From Sclerurus mexicanus (taxonomy: Eukaryota > Chordata > Aves > Passeriformes > Furnariidae): 64,000 nt of DNA. Location of the stretch: assembly GCA_013396755.1 (NCBI GenBank), contig VWZF01006744.1:90542-154541 (forward strand), written 5' to 3'. A program made the position numbers and the translations under genes. The notes under the pieces are model-generated. The model made no database searches. It saw only the letters and a program-made list of their open reading frames with translations, and had not been told where the DNA came from. This document shows, in pieces, positions 1 to 12,100 of this stretch (position 1 is its first letter; every line of letters begins with the position of its first letter).

Positions 1-360
1 AAAGCTCCCAGGAAAAAGCTCAAACATACACAACAACGATGGAGTTCTGATAGGTAATGTATGTAATGTTATAAAGATACAGATTATTGCAATCAGAGTA
101 GGCTTGACTCTGGTAGAATTGCTAATGAAATATTGCCTTGGGGATACTGGGCAGTTGTAAGGTTTACATGGTAGTGTTCTTTATGTTAAAGTAGTATACT
201 CTACTACACAATTTTAATGTGTTTTTTTATTGAGTAATTGAAATACTTTCATAGGTCAGACTTGTCCTCAGTGTAGTGCAGGTGGTTTATTTAAGGCTTG
301 TCATTTGTCCATATCCATTACTGCTTCTTTATTCACTAAACTTGTATTTTTTTTCGAAAG
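1..360 (+). other. DNAH3: Intron upstream of first visible DNAH3 exon
   Basis: AT-rich sequence without a recognisable coding exon. The polypyrimidine run ending TTTTTTTTCGAAAG at 360 is the best acceptor for exon 1; a second AG at about 372 would also keep the downstream frame open. Earlier DNAH3 exons lie outside the window. Confidence 0.6.
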
Positions 361-3300
361 TACTTTGTTAAGCACTTTGAATCCCATTTCACTGAGTGCA
401 CCTGCTCATGTGCCAGACCTGCATGTCCTAAATTATACAGACAACCAGCCACTGACCCCAGAAGAACAATTTGCTGTCATGGATTTACACGAGAAGGAGA
501 CAAGTAAGCAAGAAAAACTGCCTTCAAACAATGATATACAGGTACTTATATAATTTCTTTTTAAGATAAAGTAGCAGCAGTAATCATCTCTAATATAACT
601 GTTTACTAAAAAGTAGGTGATAAAAGGAGGCAGTACATGTGGTTTAGAAGATGTAAATGTTCAGTATAGCCAACTGCTGTTAAATATTGTCAACTCCTTT
701 CTCATTTATTTCTAGCTGCTCTGATTTTTGTTCTTAAGGGTTTGCAGGTTGAAATACTTCCCAAATTCTTAACTTCTCATGTTATCGCTAGTGTTTTTAT
801 TTTAGTAATTTAGTATGCTGCACTCGGTTCTAGTGGTACGTACCAAAACAGATGAATGTATTGTGAAGATGTCAGGCACTGTCAGTGCTTTAAAAAGAAT
901 CAAGAGTTATATAGCCAAAAATCCATTACATTTAAACACCTTTCAGTTGCAGAAAGGGTTCAAGTGATAGAAGAGCTAAAAATACTTTGTGGTAATTAAT
1001 TATCTCTTGGAAAATTCACCCAATAAGCATACTATTTTAAACATTTTTTAGCGGTACTGTTACTACATATATAACGGAGTGCAGGAAGACATGGTGGCAC
1101 CTCAGGATAAGGAAGTGATGAATGAAATTTTAAGCCATGTTCCAACTCACATTCTTGCTAACCCAGACCTGGAGAAATTACTTGCAAAGTTAAAAGAAGA
1201 GATTAAGGCAGACTATTATATCAGCCTCATGAAAGCCATTGGTAAGGCTCAAAATCTCTGAGCAGTCCCAAGTATGTAGACATTTACTGCACTTTGAAAG
1301 CAAGTCTTCATTCTAATCTTAGCATCCATGGAAAATTCCTTTGGGGTCAGTAGAACTACAGCAGATATCTGTGTATAAATAATTTGTGATTATGCTGCAT
1401 AGTATTCCAGTTTCAACAAATATCTATTTAGTTCAAAACCGTACATCCCATCAGCTGGAGAGACAGAATGAAAACTTGTCTCTTCTACCTCTTCTTTTTA
1501 AAATCAGGGCCAATTCTTTTTTTTTTTCCAAAATAATCATATAGTCAAATTTGTAATTTGATTTTTGTGCTGTATTTTTACCCTAAAAACATACAAATAA
1601 TATTATGACTATGCTAGTTTTAAATGTGCACAATTCTACAGCTTCCTGAACTGTGAAGATACAGTGGTTCTGAATGCAGGTTTTGACCAAACATGCGGTG
1701 TCACCATGATATGTATGATTTGTTGTAGTTGATTATGTCCTGATGGATCCAGCTGAGAGGGAGAGACTGTCTATTCGAAGTACCCCACGCCCTTTTCCCC
1801 GCAGAGTTGTCTGTGCACCAGTCCCATGGCACAGCTCTTATGGAGAAATGAAAACTTGGAATGAAAGGAATCTATTCGTGGTGAACTCGTTGATGCCCAC
1901 TTTGCAAGAGCTCTGGCTTTCTCAGTAAGATGTCTTGTTCACAGGATCTTAATAAAATTGAGGATGTTTCTATTTAATGGCTTGGTTAGAGAGTGCATCC
2001 ACATATGCTACAGAGATCCTGGGGGAGCTACTAGATAGAAAGTGGCAAAATATGTCTGTTGTCTAAAGAATTCTTTATTCTGATCCTCTAAGAATTTCAG
2101 CATAAAATGATTGTTTCCTGCAGCTTCCGAATGCAAACATGAACAGGTTTTACATGTCCACAGTGAAGAATTGAAAATACTGCGAAAAGATCATCCCCCT
2201 TGTTAAAAGATGTAATCCCTAAATTTAGACTCAATGCTCAAGTAAACGGTGATTTGGAATTCTCATCCTGATTGCTGAAATTAACAAAATTAGCTCTTAA
2301 AATTGAATATCTTTCTAATGTGTGTAGTTGGAATTTGCTCTGGGGACATTTGAAAATTGAGATCTGTTGTCTTAGAAGTTAAATATGGTAGTTAGTAATC
2401 CTGAGAGCTGGACTAGCATTTAAGAAACATTTGTAGGGGTTTAAGCTCTTGTGTGTTACAGACTGCGATATGTGCCCCACAGAGTAGTCAGGATAGGCAC
2501 TTATTAATACGGAATAGAAGCAGCAGGTGTCATTCTGTATGTTCTTTAATGACTGGATGCACTAATGAGTCTGGGAAAAGGACAAGACAATTCCATCAAA
2601 AAATTAAGAGTTTTAAATACAGCAAGTGCAAATTAAATCTATGAAGCCTTTCATGTTTGTTGATTGCAACAACCCCATTAGAAATGCACTTGTTGAACGT
2701 CTTAACAAGAGAGTAATATATATCAATGAAATTATATTTTTAGTGTCTATAAATACGCAAAACCTTCCTGACTCTATTTCGTGGGTGGCTTTTTTAAGCA
2801 GTGCTCCATAAAAATCTCCTCTTTGTTTTACTTCCACAGGTTCAGCCACCTGAGGTTTGTTCGCACTGCAGAAGTGCTTTGTGGGCACCTGCCACTGTTG
2901 CCTGATGAGTTCGAGGAGATCATTCAAAGACACTGTGTGGAAGCTCGAGATATCCTTCAGAACAAGTCAGTGACAACTCCAGTAGCTATAAATAGAATAT
3001 TTTAGGGTCTGATTTACATGAAAGCCCCTTTTTAAAGCAGATCTTAATCTGAGATGACACTAGTCTCAACCACAAGGCTGCCAAAACAAAGGGGTAAATA
3101 GCAGAGAGGAATAAAGATCTGGATGCTGACAGAGCCATTGGAACTGCAAGAGTGCTTGTACAAGAGCAAATGGTAATAAAATATGAGTAAATGTAGACTG
3201 GAAGTCAGAAGGTTTCTAACCATGAGAGGAGTAAAGTTTAAATCTCTAAAAATAGTGATAGAAAACCTTTTCTTTTTTTCACTATGGCAACTGAGCAATT

Positions 3301-6155
3301 TAAGAAAGGGATTATGAGGCACATGATAGAAGATGTCTGCATTCTGCCACCTGAAATCTCTTCCAATGCTAATAATTGAATTTTGTCACCAGTGTTTTGT
3401 CTATTACTATTAATTTGGACTCATAATAGTAACCCATTATAACAGGAGTCCTTAACTTTAAAACTCAGGTGCCCTCTAAGTCCTGGTAGGCACAATTTTG
3501 TTTCATATCTAGTTAACAGTTCTCTTCCAGCCCTTTGAATCTTACTCATTCTTTGGGTAATTTCTGACCTTAGATTTCATTGCAAGGAGCAAAGAAGACT
3601 AACAAGGTCCTAAAAACTTTGTCTCTGTATTATTTCATTGTAGGTGGATCCCAACCTGTGCATCAATTTTCATTGATCAGAAAAATAAATGGCTTCATTT
3701 TGCTCCTGAAAAGGACTCTGATTCCTCTCGGCAAGTTGAAAGCTATTTTGGTTCAGTGGCAACTCTAATGTCATTACAGTTACGTGAGATGGTCATTAAT
3801 TCCTTAGAAGATCTTCTTGAATTTTTTATGATCCACAAGGTATGTGTTGTGAAGTGTATCTGTAGTTTTCTGTCTTACATGGAGATGATTCATATAGCCA
3901 TAAAATCTAATGCTCTTTGAAAGCTGAAATGTCCCAGATGGCTCTTGCTTTCCTAAAAGATGGCTGAGTCCTTCAAACAGCTTTTTCTTGTTGTGTTTTT
4001 TTTTTTTTGTTGTTGGGTTTGTTTGTTTGTTTTAAATTATTGTAGCACCTACATTATGAGTCTAGTCCTGGATTAGGACTCCACTATTGTAAAGGCACTT
4101 TGGGGATAGGGCAGTTCTTACTAACCATACAAGGCAATTAAAAATCCCCCAGGATTCTAGATTTTATTTCTGATAGGTATTATGGATTTTTTTTTAAACT
4201 TTTTCTGTGAGGTAATTAGTGCTTTACTTCTGTTACTTAAGGGAAAATCAAGGCAATTAGGCTTAAATCTAGTTTCTTAATCCCAGTTTTTATAGATTCA
4301 TTTAGGAGTCAGTTCTTTAAGATCTTGTTTAGAGTGTCAGATTTGGAATAAAAATCATGGAAGATGATCCTATTGGTGCTGTGTAGTTAAGATATTTGAG
4401 GGAGTTTAAATATTTTTAAAATTATGATTCTTACTGCTCATTTCTTTGTTATGTAAAATGTTCATTCTTTACTCTAAGGATGGAAATGATTTTACAGAAC
4501 CGTATCGAGAAATACAGTTCTTTATACCTCAGATCCTGACAGTCAAACTGTGTGTGAAGGAACCCAATATTGTCTTTGAGCCACCCTTGGAAGCATGTTG
4601 GGATTTAATCAGTCATTCTTTCAAGGAGATCCTGCGCAGTGCTGAGGAACTTCCAAAGGTACTGGATAAGTTATAGCTCCATGCAAAATACAATATTAAT
4701 AAAAAGTATCTATAATATAAGAATGAAGCTGAAAACTGACGTATGGAAGATAAAGATGAGGGTTGTGTGTCACAAACTATGTGAACTTTTGTGATTATAG
4801 AAGATATTTTTCAGATTCCGGTTATAATAAAGCACTGGTTTGATTTTTTTTTTTCCCAGGCAAACTATGTGTATAACCAAGTGTTCATTATGGATCAAAG
4901 CCTTTTCACATCTCAGTGTTTTTACCGAATAATACATTTTTTTGAAGAGGTGGGCAAATGGGTAATAGAATACCTAATTTCCACTATTCTGTGTCTTGTT
5001 ACAGTATTTACAATGATTCCCTTTAGGTAGAAAGACTTCTATTTCCAAAACTAAAAAGAGATGATCTCACTCTCAGTACAGTCAAACCAGATGAATCATT
5101 GTTTTCAGAGTATATCAACAAACTTGAAAAGATCTTTGAGAGCAACGTACTTGGCCCACAGAAGTAAGTTCTGGCTGATTACTCCATTGCCCTTCCAAAC
5201 CCTCAGTCTCATAACACTATCAGTTTGGCAAAAATAGACAGTTTGGCTGTATTTGTTTCTTTTTATAGAGAAATTTCACACTGGAATCTTATGTTCCTTT
5301 TTGTGATCTTCTGTGTTTAAGGTATTTAAACGTGTACAGGAAATACAGCAATCTTTTGAACAATGATGCACAGCGAGATGTTACAGATTTCTGGAAAAAA
5401 GGTCCTTCTTTAGAAGCTTTAACTGAGGTAGTAAGTTACTGACTACTGCAACATGTTCATACAGCAGCTAACACATCACACTTGACTTCCTAGTATATCC
5501 CCTAAAAACCAAATTGCTTGTTTTACCCTTGGGAATGCTAAGGAATACTCAATTTACATAGCCCCTTACTGTTGGTTTCTTTATAGCCTTCTTCTATGAG
5601 TTTTGTTACGTTTTCTCAGCAGAAGTCCAGTGGAAGGCTGCCCAGAATATTTGATGAATCTGGATCTTGCTTGTCTTTTGACTGTCTCGTCCTCAGTCTG
5701 CCCTGTCTGCTCTTCTCTCTGCACTCCTGAGTTACCATATGGGTCAATACTTCTTTAGGCATCGTGTGGTCTTCCCTACTATGGCATGTTAGCGTGCAAA
5801 GCTTTCAGCCCCAGAATCCGTGGGTAGGAGCAAAGCTCTGGAAACATAAAAAGTAGTTTTCCTTCTCGTGTTTGGAATATATTATCCATTTGTTGGTTGG
5901 AAACTCTTAGTTGTTTAGTATTTTTCATCTGTAGGCTTTTAGGGCAAATAGCAGACATATTCTTTTCCATTTTTAGAAGATTGACAGCTTAACAAAACTG
6001 AAAGGAGAGATTGCTTCTATGCATGTCACTGTTCCTCTGGCCATGTTCTGTCTGGATGCTCTGCAACTGAACGAGGACCTCTGCAGTCGGACCCAAAATC
6101 TGAAAGACAGATTGATTGAATTTGAAGTGCTGGAAAACAGAGAGTTAAATACAAG
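361..6155 (+). other. DNAH3: DNAH3 exons 1-10: N-terminal tail
   Basis: Exon coordinates: 361-541, 1052-1241, 1729-1924, 2840-2965, 3644-3839, 4479-4658, 4860-4949, 5027-5163, 5322-5427 and 5977-6155. These encode roughly the first 527 visible residues of the tail, the part of a dynein heavy chain that carries light and intermediate subunits and anchors to the doublet. The strongest anchors to DNAH3 are the segments YVLMDPAERERL (exon 3), WIPTCASIF (exon 5) and VPLAMFCLD (exon 10). Tail sequence is less like the mammalian protein than the motor is, which is normal for dyneins. Exon 4 uses the unusual donor GTCAGT and exon 7 GTGGGC; both are chosen because they keep phase and continue the homologous protein. 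Exon 9 could end at 5427 or 5430. Confidence 0.88.
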
Positions 6156-9100
6156 GTACCTGTTGTTTGCATACGTGGTTCTTGCTGTCTGCCTGGAATG
6201 ATGCTCTCTGTCTGTGGATGAGATAACTTTACTCATCTGCTCAGTTTTCTAGCGCTGACCAGGCTTGTGCTGATACCAAAGTGGGTATTTAAAATTAACA
6301 GTAACAGAAATAATTAAAAGTAAGTGTCTAATTTAGTACATGTGGCAGGTAACTTCCTGGCCCAGCTGATGAGGGAGCCAGCCAGGGGTGATGCTGAACC
6401 TGCTGTTTGCAAACAGAGAAGGACATTGTGCGTGATGGGGTGGTTGGAGGCCCCCTTGGACACAGCAATCACAGAATGATAGAGGGTCTGGCTCTTGGAG
6501 AATTAAGGAATGGGGTCAGCAGAATTGCTGCCTTGGACTACTGGAGGGCAGGTTTTGGCCTGTTTAGGACATTGTTTGGTAGAGTCCCATGGGAGTCAGT
6601 CAGGGCAGAGGAGTCCAGAAAGGCTGGATGTGCTTTAAGAAAAAAAATCTTAAAGATGCGAGAGCAGCCCATCCTCGTATGCCAGAAGATGAACCAGTGG
6701 GGAAGAAGGCCAGCCTGGCTGAACAGGGAACTTAGGCTAGAACTCATAGAAAGAAAGGATTTAATTTATGAAGAAATTCAATATTTTTGTTTCAAAGACA
6801 AAATGAATTTACAAGACCTTGCATCTCTTTTCACTTGCAATCCCAGTGATATGTCTGTTTTCTTTTTGTTGTAGAATTTGCGAGGAATTTAACTTAATTG
6901 CAAAGAAAATGAGCGAGGTGCCTCAGAACACTGAAGAGCTGGTGGAATATGATGCATACTTAAAGAAATCCAGTGAAGTTACTGTGGTTAAACTGAAAAA
7001 GGATCTCATGAAAGCAGCACGCAGACTGCAAGTCCTCATGGACTATGCTAATCTCTCTCGTATGTCTCAACTGCAGAATATAAAATTTCCATATGAAAAT
7101 TTTATATATAGATAATGGACTCTGCATGCCCAAATATTGCATCTTCTAGAATGCCAATGGAAAATTCCAACAGAGAAAGAAAGGAAATAAAAAGAATTAA
7201 ATAGAGGCCAAAATGTACCAGTGCTGCAAGGAAGGGTAGAGAAATGGCACACAGCACAGAAGGGGCTTTTCAATGTGTTTTAGGGTGTGTTTTAGGTATT
7301 ACCAGAATAACGTCATGTAATCTGGCCAAATAGTGTCATACCTTTAAGTTATTAAGCAAAAATTCTTCAGAGAAAAGTAATCTACAAAGCCGTGTGCCTG
7401 AAGGCTCTATGACAGCATATGGAAAGTGTGAGAACTTGTATCTTTGCAGTTGAGGATTAGATCAGAGCAGGCCTTTTGTTGTTTTGCTGTGATGGTGTGT
7501 TATTCTTGAGTAATAACTAAGACTGCAGAAACATCTGTAGAAGCTGCTTTTAGTTTGCACTTTTATTCAAAGCAAAAATGTGCTGTTCACAGATGCTGCC
7601 TGTTATTTGCTGAGCATGAAATGAAGAGCAGGTCTGTGAATCCATACCCATTTCACTGGCAGGGTGATACCTTCTCCTTAAGCAGAATACACCCTTGGAT
7701 CAGGCAGTGATAGAAATAACTAGGACATGCCATGTTTATTAGACCTTGTTTATGATAAAAATTAGGGTGCCTGTGGAAGACAGGACATTTTTCTGTTACA
7801 TTTGGGACTGGAGTGTTTGCAATTGCTGTATTTCATAATTACATTTTCTTTGTAGCTGCGTTTATAAACGTGTGTCCTGCATTAGTTATAATGATCTAAG
7901 TGCACTGAACAAACAGACAAATAGGAAGATGGAGATGTCTGCTCATTGTAGTTGTTATGCTCTAGCTTTTGTGAATAATTCAGCATTTACACATTGTGGA
8001 CTGGAAATGGTTTAAACTTTTATCCATCTAATGTAGGTATAACGTATATTTAGTTAGGAATTATCTGTCTCTGTGTGTAATTGAATGGAATTGATCTTCT
8101 GGAATATCTGTTCTTACTAATTGTCTCTGCCTAGCTAAGGTATTATTTAGAGATTTTCACATTCTTAATTGATTTTACAGTTTTGCTATTAATCTAACTT
8201 ATTTTAGGGAACAGTTTTCTTTGCAGTGAAGATAATCCAGCCACCCTTTCTTAGCTTACCCCTAAACATAGTTTTAGCTATTTTGCGTATTAGTAGGCAT
8301 TCTGTTATGTAACAGCCGTTCTCTCGGATCACAGGTTAAAAGGTATTTTCTTAACAATGTTTTATATACTTTTTTTTTTAGATGATGACATAAATCTGAA
8401 TAGCTCAGTTTTCCATTGGCCTGATCAGATTAAGACAATATTTGACAACAGTAAAGACCTGTTGAATAAATGGAGGGATTGTGTAGAGATGGTGTTGCTT
8501 GAAAGGTATGGTGTTAAGTAATTTTTTTTCTTCACTGGATATTTTTAAAGAAAAGAAATATATTATCAGTAGAAGGGAAGACTTAGAAGGGAGCTGAGAA
8601 AGTAGGGAAGAAACCTAATTTACAGTATTACGGAGATTGCAGAAAAATACTGTTGATGAGGGTGAATTAAAATATTCCTATGCTTAAATAGATCTGAAAA
8701 GAGGAATGGAGGACTGGTTCAGAATAGTTATAATTTTATGTTGCCATATTGGTTAGTACAACACCACACATGGTTTTGTTACGTTGTTTTCACTCTTCCT
8801 TTATTTCCTGTGGGTAGTAAAGGTAGCAAAGGTAAGTAAAGTAAATCAGCTGTGAGGTTTGAAAATGAATCTTGAATTCTAATCCTGTGAACTGCATAGT
8901 ATTGATGTCACTGATTAATGGGTTTTCACTGGCATCTGTGTTTACATAGATTTCATTTAACAGTGCTTGTTAAAATTAATAAAATAATTGAAACTTGAAA
9001 AGGAATGAAACCATCATATTACCTTAACCATCTTTACCTCAGGTGCTCTCAGTTTGAGGAAACTCTCCAAGCTTATGATAAAGAATTAGAAACCTACAAA

Positions 9101-12100
9101 AAGCGGGATGTCATGACTGTAGAAGAAATGAAGAACAGCGCTGAGTATTTTGAGGAGTTAAATAAGAATATAGAAAATGCACTAATTGAATTTGAGGTTA
9201 GTATTTATTAGTCAAGTATGCTAGAAGGAAACTGAAGACCGAGTCCTAGATTCTATTCAGTGCTTTCCATCCAGTGAACTGTATCATTCTTGGTTTCACT
9301 GAATGCCATGGTACATTATCTTATACTGAAATGGATATAGATTACAAATGTTATTTCAGTAGTAAAGGACACCCACAAATGCCAGGTTAACAGTTGGACT
9401 GGGTGATCTTAGAATCACTTAGGCTGGAAAAGACCTCTCTGATTCTGAGAAATAAGTAGGGGGATTTTCAGGAACAGTTACCTTTTGTACCTAAAATCCA
9501 CAGGCCTGTATCTAGAGATCAGTCTGGCTTTAAGACATATAAAATAGTTGTGTTTAATATTACCTGTTTAAAAGTTTAAACTTTTAAATGGAAATAATAC
9601 ACTTTTTTTTTCCTTAAAGGCTATTACTAGAGAAGAAGATTTACTTGGGCGGGAGAAGAGTCAGTTTCCTCTATTGCAAAAAATAATTGCAAAGAAAGAA
9701 CCCTTTGAGCAACTTTGGGTGACAGCATATAATTTCCATACCAACTCTGAGGAATGGATGAATGGTGAGGCTTTGGTGTTCATTTGATGAAACACGTTAT
9801 TGTCAGTGACTTAAGTTGAAGCTGTAAGAGTTGATTAGTCATTAGAAAAGAATTTTGAAGAAATAAATGCTCTTAAACAGTGTGAAACAAAGTTTCTGGC
9901 TTGGATTTTGCATTAAGATAATTTTTTATAACTCAATTGTTTTCCAGTTAAAGGAGAATGATTATAAATAGCTGCAATTAAACCATCCTAAAAATCCCTT
10001 TGTGTTGATGTGCCTGCTGCGGTTTTTTTATACTGTTGTGTTCAGGAACTCCACAGCAGTTCAGTGCCGATGAAATTACTGAAGAAGTTGGAAATATGTG
10101 GAGGATTATGTACAAACTCTGTAAGAGCTTCCCAGACCTGCCCGGGCCCAGACGCTTGGCAGAATCCATGAAATATAAACTTGATAAATTTAAACAGCAT
10201 CTTCCTGTCCTGGTAATTGCCTGCAATCGTGGAATGAAGGAGAGACACTGGGAGAAGGTACTTTACACTCTGCTCTAACCATGGGAGAATTCTGCCACAG
10301 AAACTGGCAGTTCAAAGTGCTGCCTCAGCTCTGCCATAGTGTGAAATCCAGTAACAGTTCTGCATTTCACCTGAAGATCTTTTGTCCTGTCACAGGATAG
10401 ATCCAGATTTGAAATTTGTAATGCTACAGGCAGGAGCTCTTTGAATTAATATTTTATGGTGGAAAAGCAAATTAGGGAGTTGCACTAGTACTTTTTTAGC
10501 ATTTATTGATTGCTTTTTGAGAAGTCTTATAAAAATGCATTTTGATAATAGATGTAATTTCTTACTTTATTTTCAGATTAGTGAAATTGTAGGATGTGAG
10601 ATCAAACCTGATGAAAATACTACTCTTAGAAACATACTGGAATTTGGACTCTCAAAATATGTTGAAGAGTAAGAAGCTTACTCTAGTCTCATTTTTAAGA
10701 CATTGTGTTTCATGGTCAGATACCAAATATTTGTTCTTTTGGGGTTTTGTGTGCTGTCGGAACGTGCTGTAAAATCAGCTGTGTTTTATCAAGCTATGAA
10801 CTGTCAGTTGTTCTTGGAGCACAGAGGCATTAAAATCCAGAGTTGTATTCCTAAACGACTTAATTTGCACATTCAGAATTTTCTCTCTGTATTTGTCTTC
10901 CAATTAATATCAATATCTCTAACTTGATGAGTCTGAAAGTGTAAAAATATTTCTTGAAGTAAAATTCTATGATATTAATAACAAATTATTGTTAAAGGTA
11001 GTCTGATATGCAACTCTATCTACACCTGCTTTTATTTTGCTCCTCAGCTGTGTTACAAAAACATTTCAAAAATATGTTTCATTTCAATTTAGACTGGAAC
11101 CTATTGGAGCAGCTGCAAGTAAGGAGTATTCCTTAGAGAAATCAATAGAGAAAATGCAATCGGAATGGGCCAACGTGCAGTTTGTTTTGGTGAAGTACAG
11201 GGATACTGTAAGTAAACACCTAATCAAGATATACAGCTGAAAGAATTACTTTGATTCTGAATGCCAACTGAGAAATATTAGAGGGAAGTAACTGCTGATT
11301 CATTGTGGCACGATGGAAAGTTATATGCATACCCCAGAGCTGGGCAAATGTCTCCATTATTATATATCCTTTTATTTGGGCCTTAGTATCTGGACAGCTT
11401 GTGATCTCACATACTCATCCTAACAAATCTGTAAGCTCCAGAACTTCTCCAGAGTTATATGGAAAGCTGGACAGTAGTGAAGTTTTAACTTGCCCTGAAG
11501 AAACAAGAATCACAGTGCAAAAGATCTAGTCAGAAAGCACTGTCTTCCTATTCACAAAACAATCTGTTTCTGGACCTTTGAAAGAGAGATGTACAGAGGA
11601 GATACCATGTGATACCTTCACACTTGTGCAGGCTTTCTCAATTCCTTGCTGCTTCAGCCATCACAGGGAAGGGAAACTCAAACAGGAAGCTGAATGATGG
11701 GAGGCTGAAGAGTGGTGAAATGAAGTGACTGCCTTTTGCCTTAACCAAATGTGATGTATTTACAGGACACCAACATCCTGTCGGCAGTGGATGACATCCA
11801 GCTTTTGCTGGATGACCACATTGTTAAGACTCAGACAATATGTGGCTCTCCCTTCATCAAACCGATAGAAGCTGAATGCTTGGTAAGGAAAAGCCAGTCT
11901 GACTGAGCTTGCATGTCTCATGATATGCTTTCCCTAACTGCTTTAAGGAATTTTGACATGATAATATGTTACAGAGTTTTTAACTGTTTCTGAGAACATA
12001 CATTCATATTTCTTGATTTATTCTTGATGTAATTTTGCTTAACTATTAAATGTTTTCATTACAGGCTTGGAAAGATAAGCTGTGTTTAATGCAAGATATT

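Noticed and set aside
6407..6874. 155-codon open frame as a separate gene
   Set aside because: It is an internal CR1 LINE ORF2 fragment lacking both ends and any splice or promoter context.
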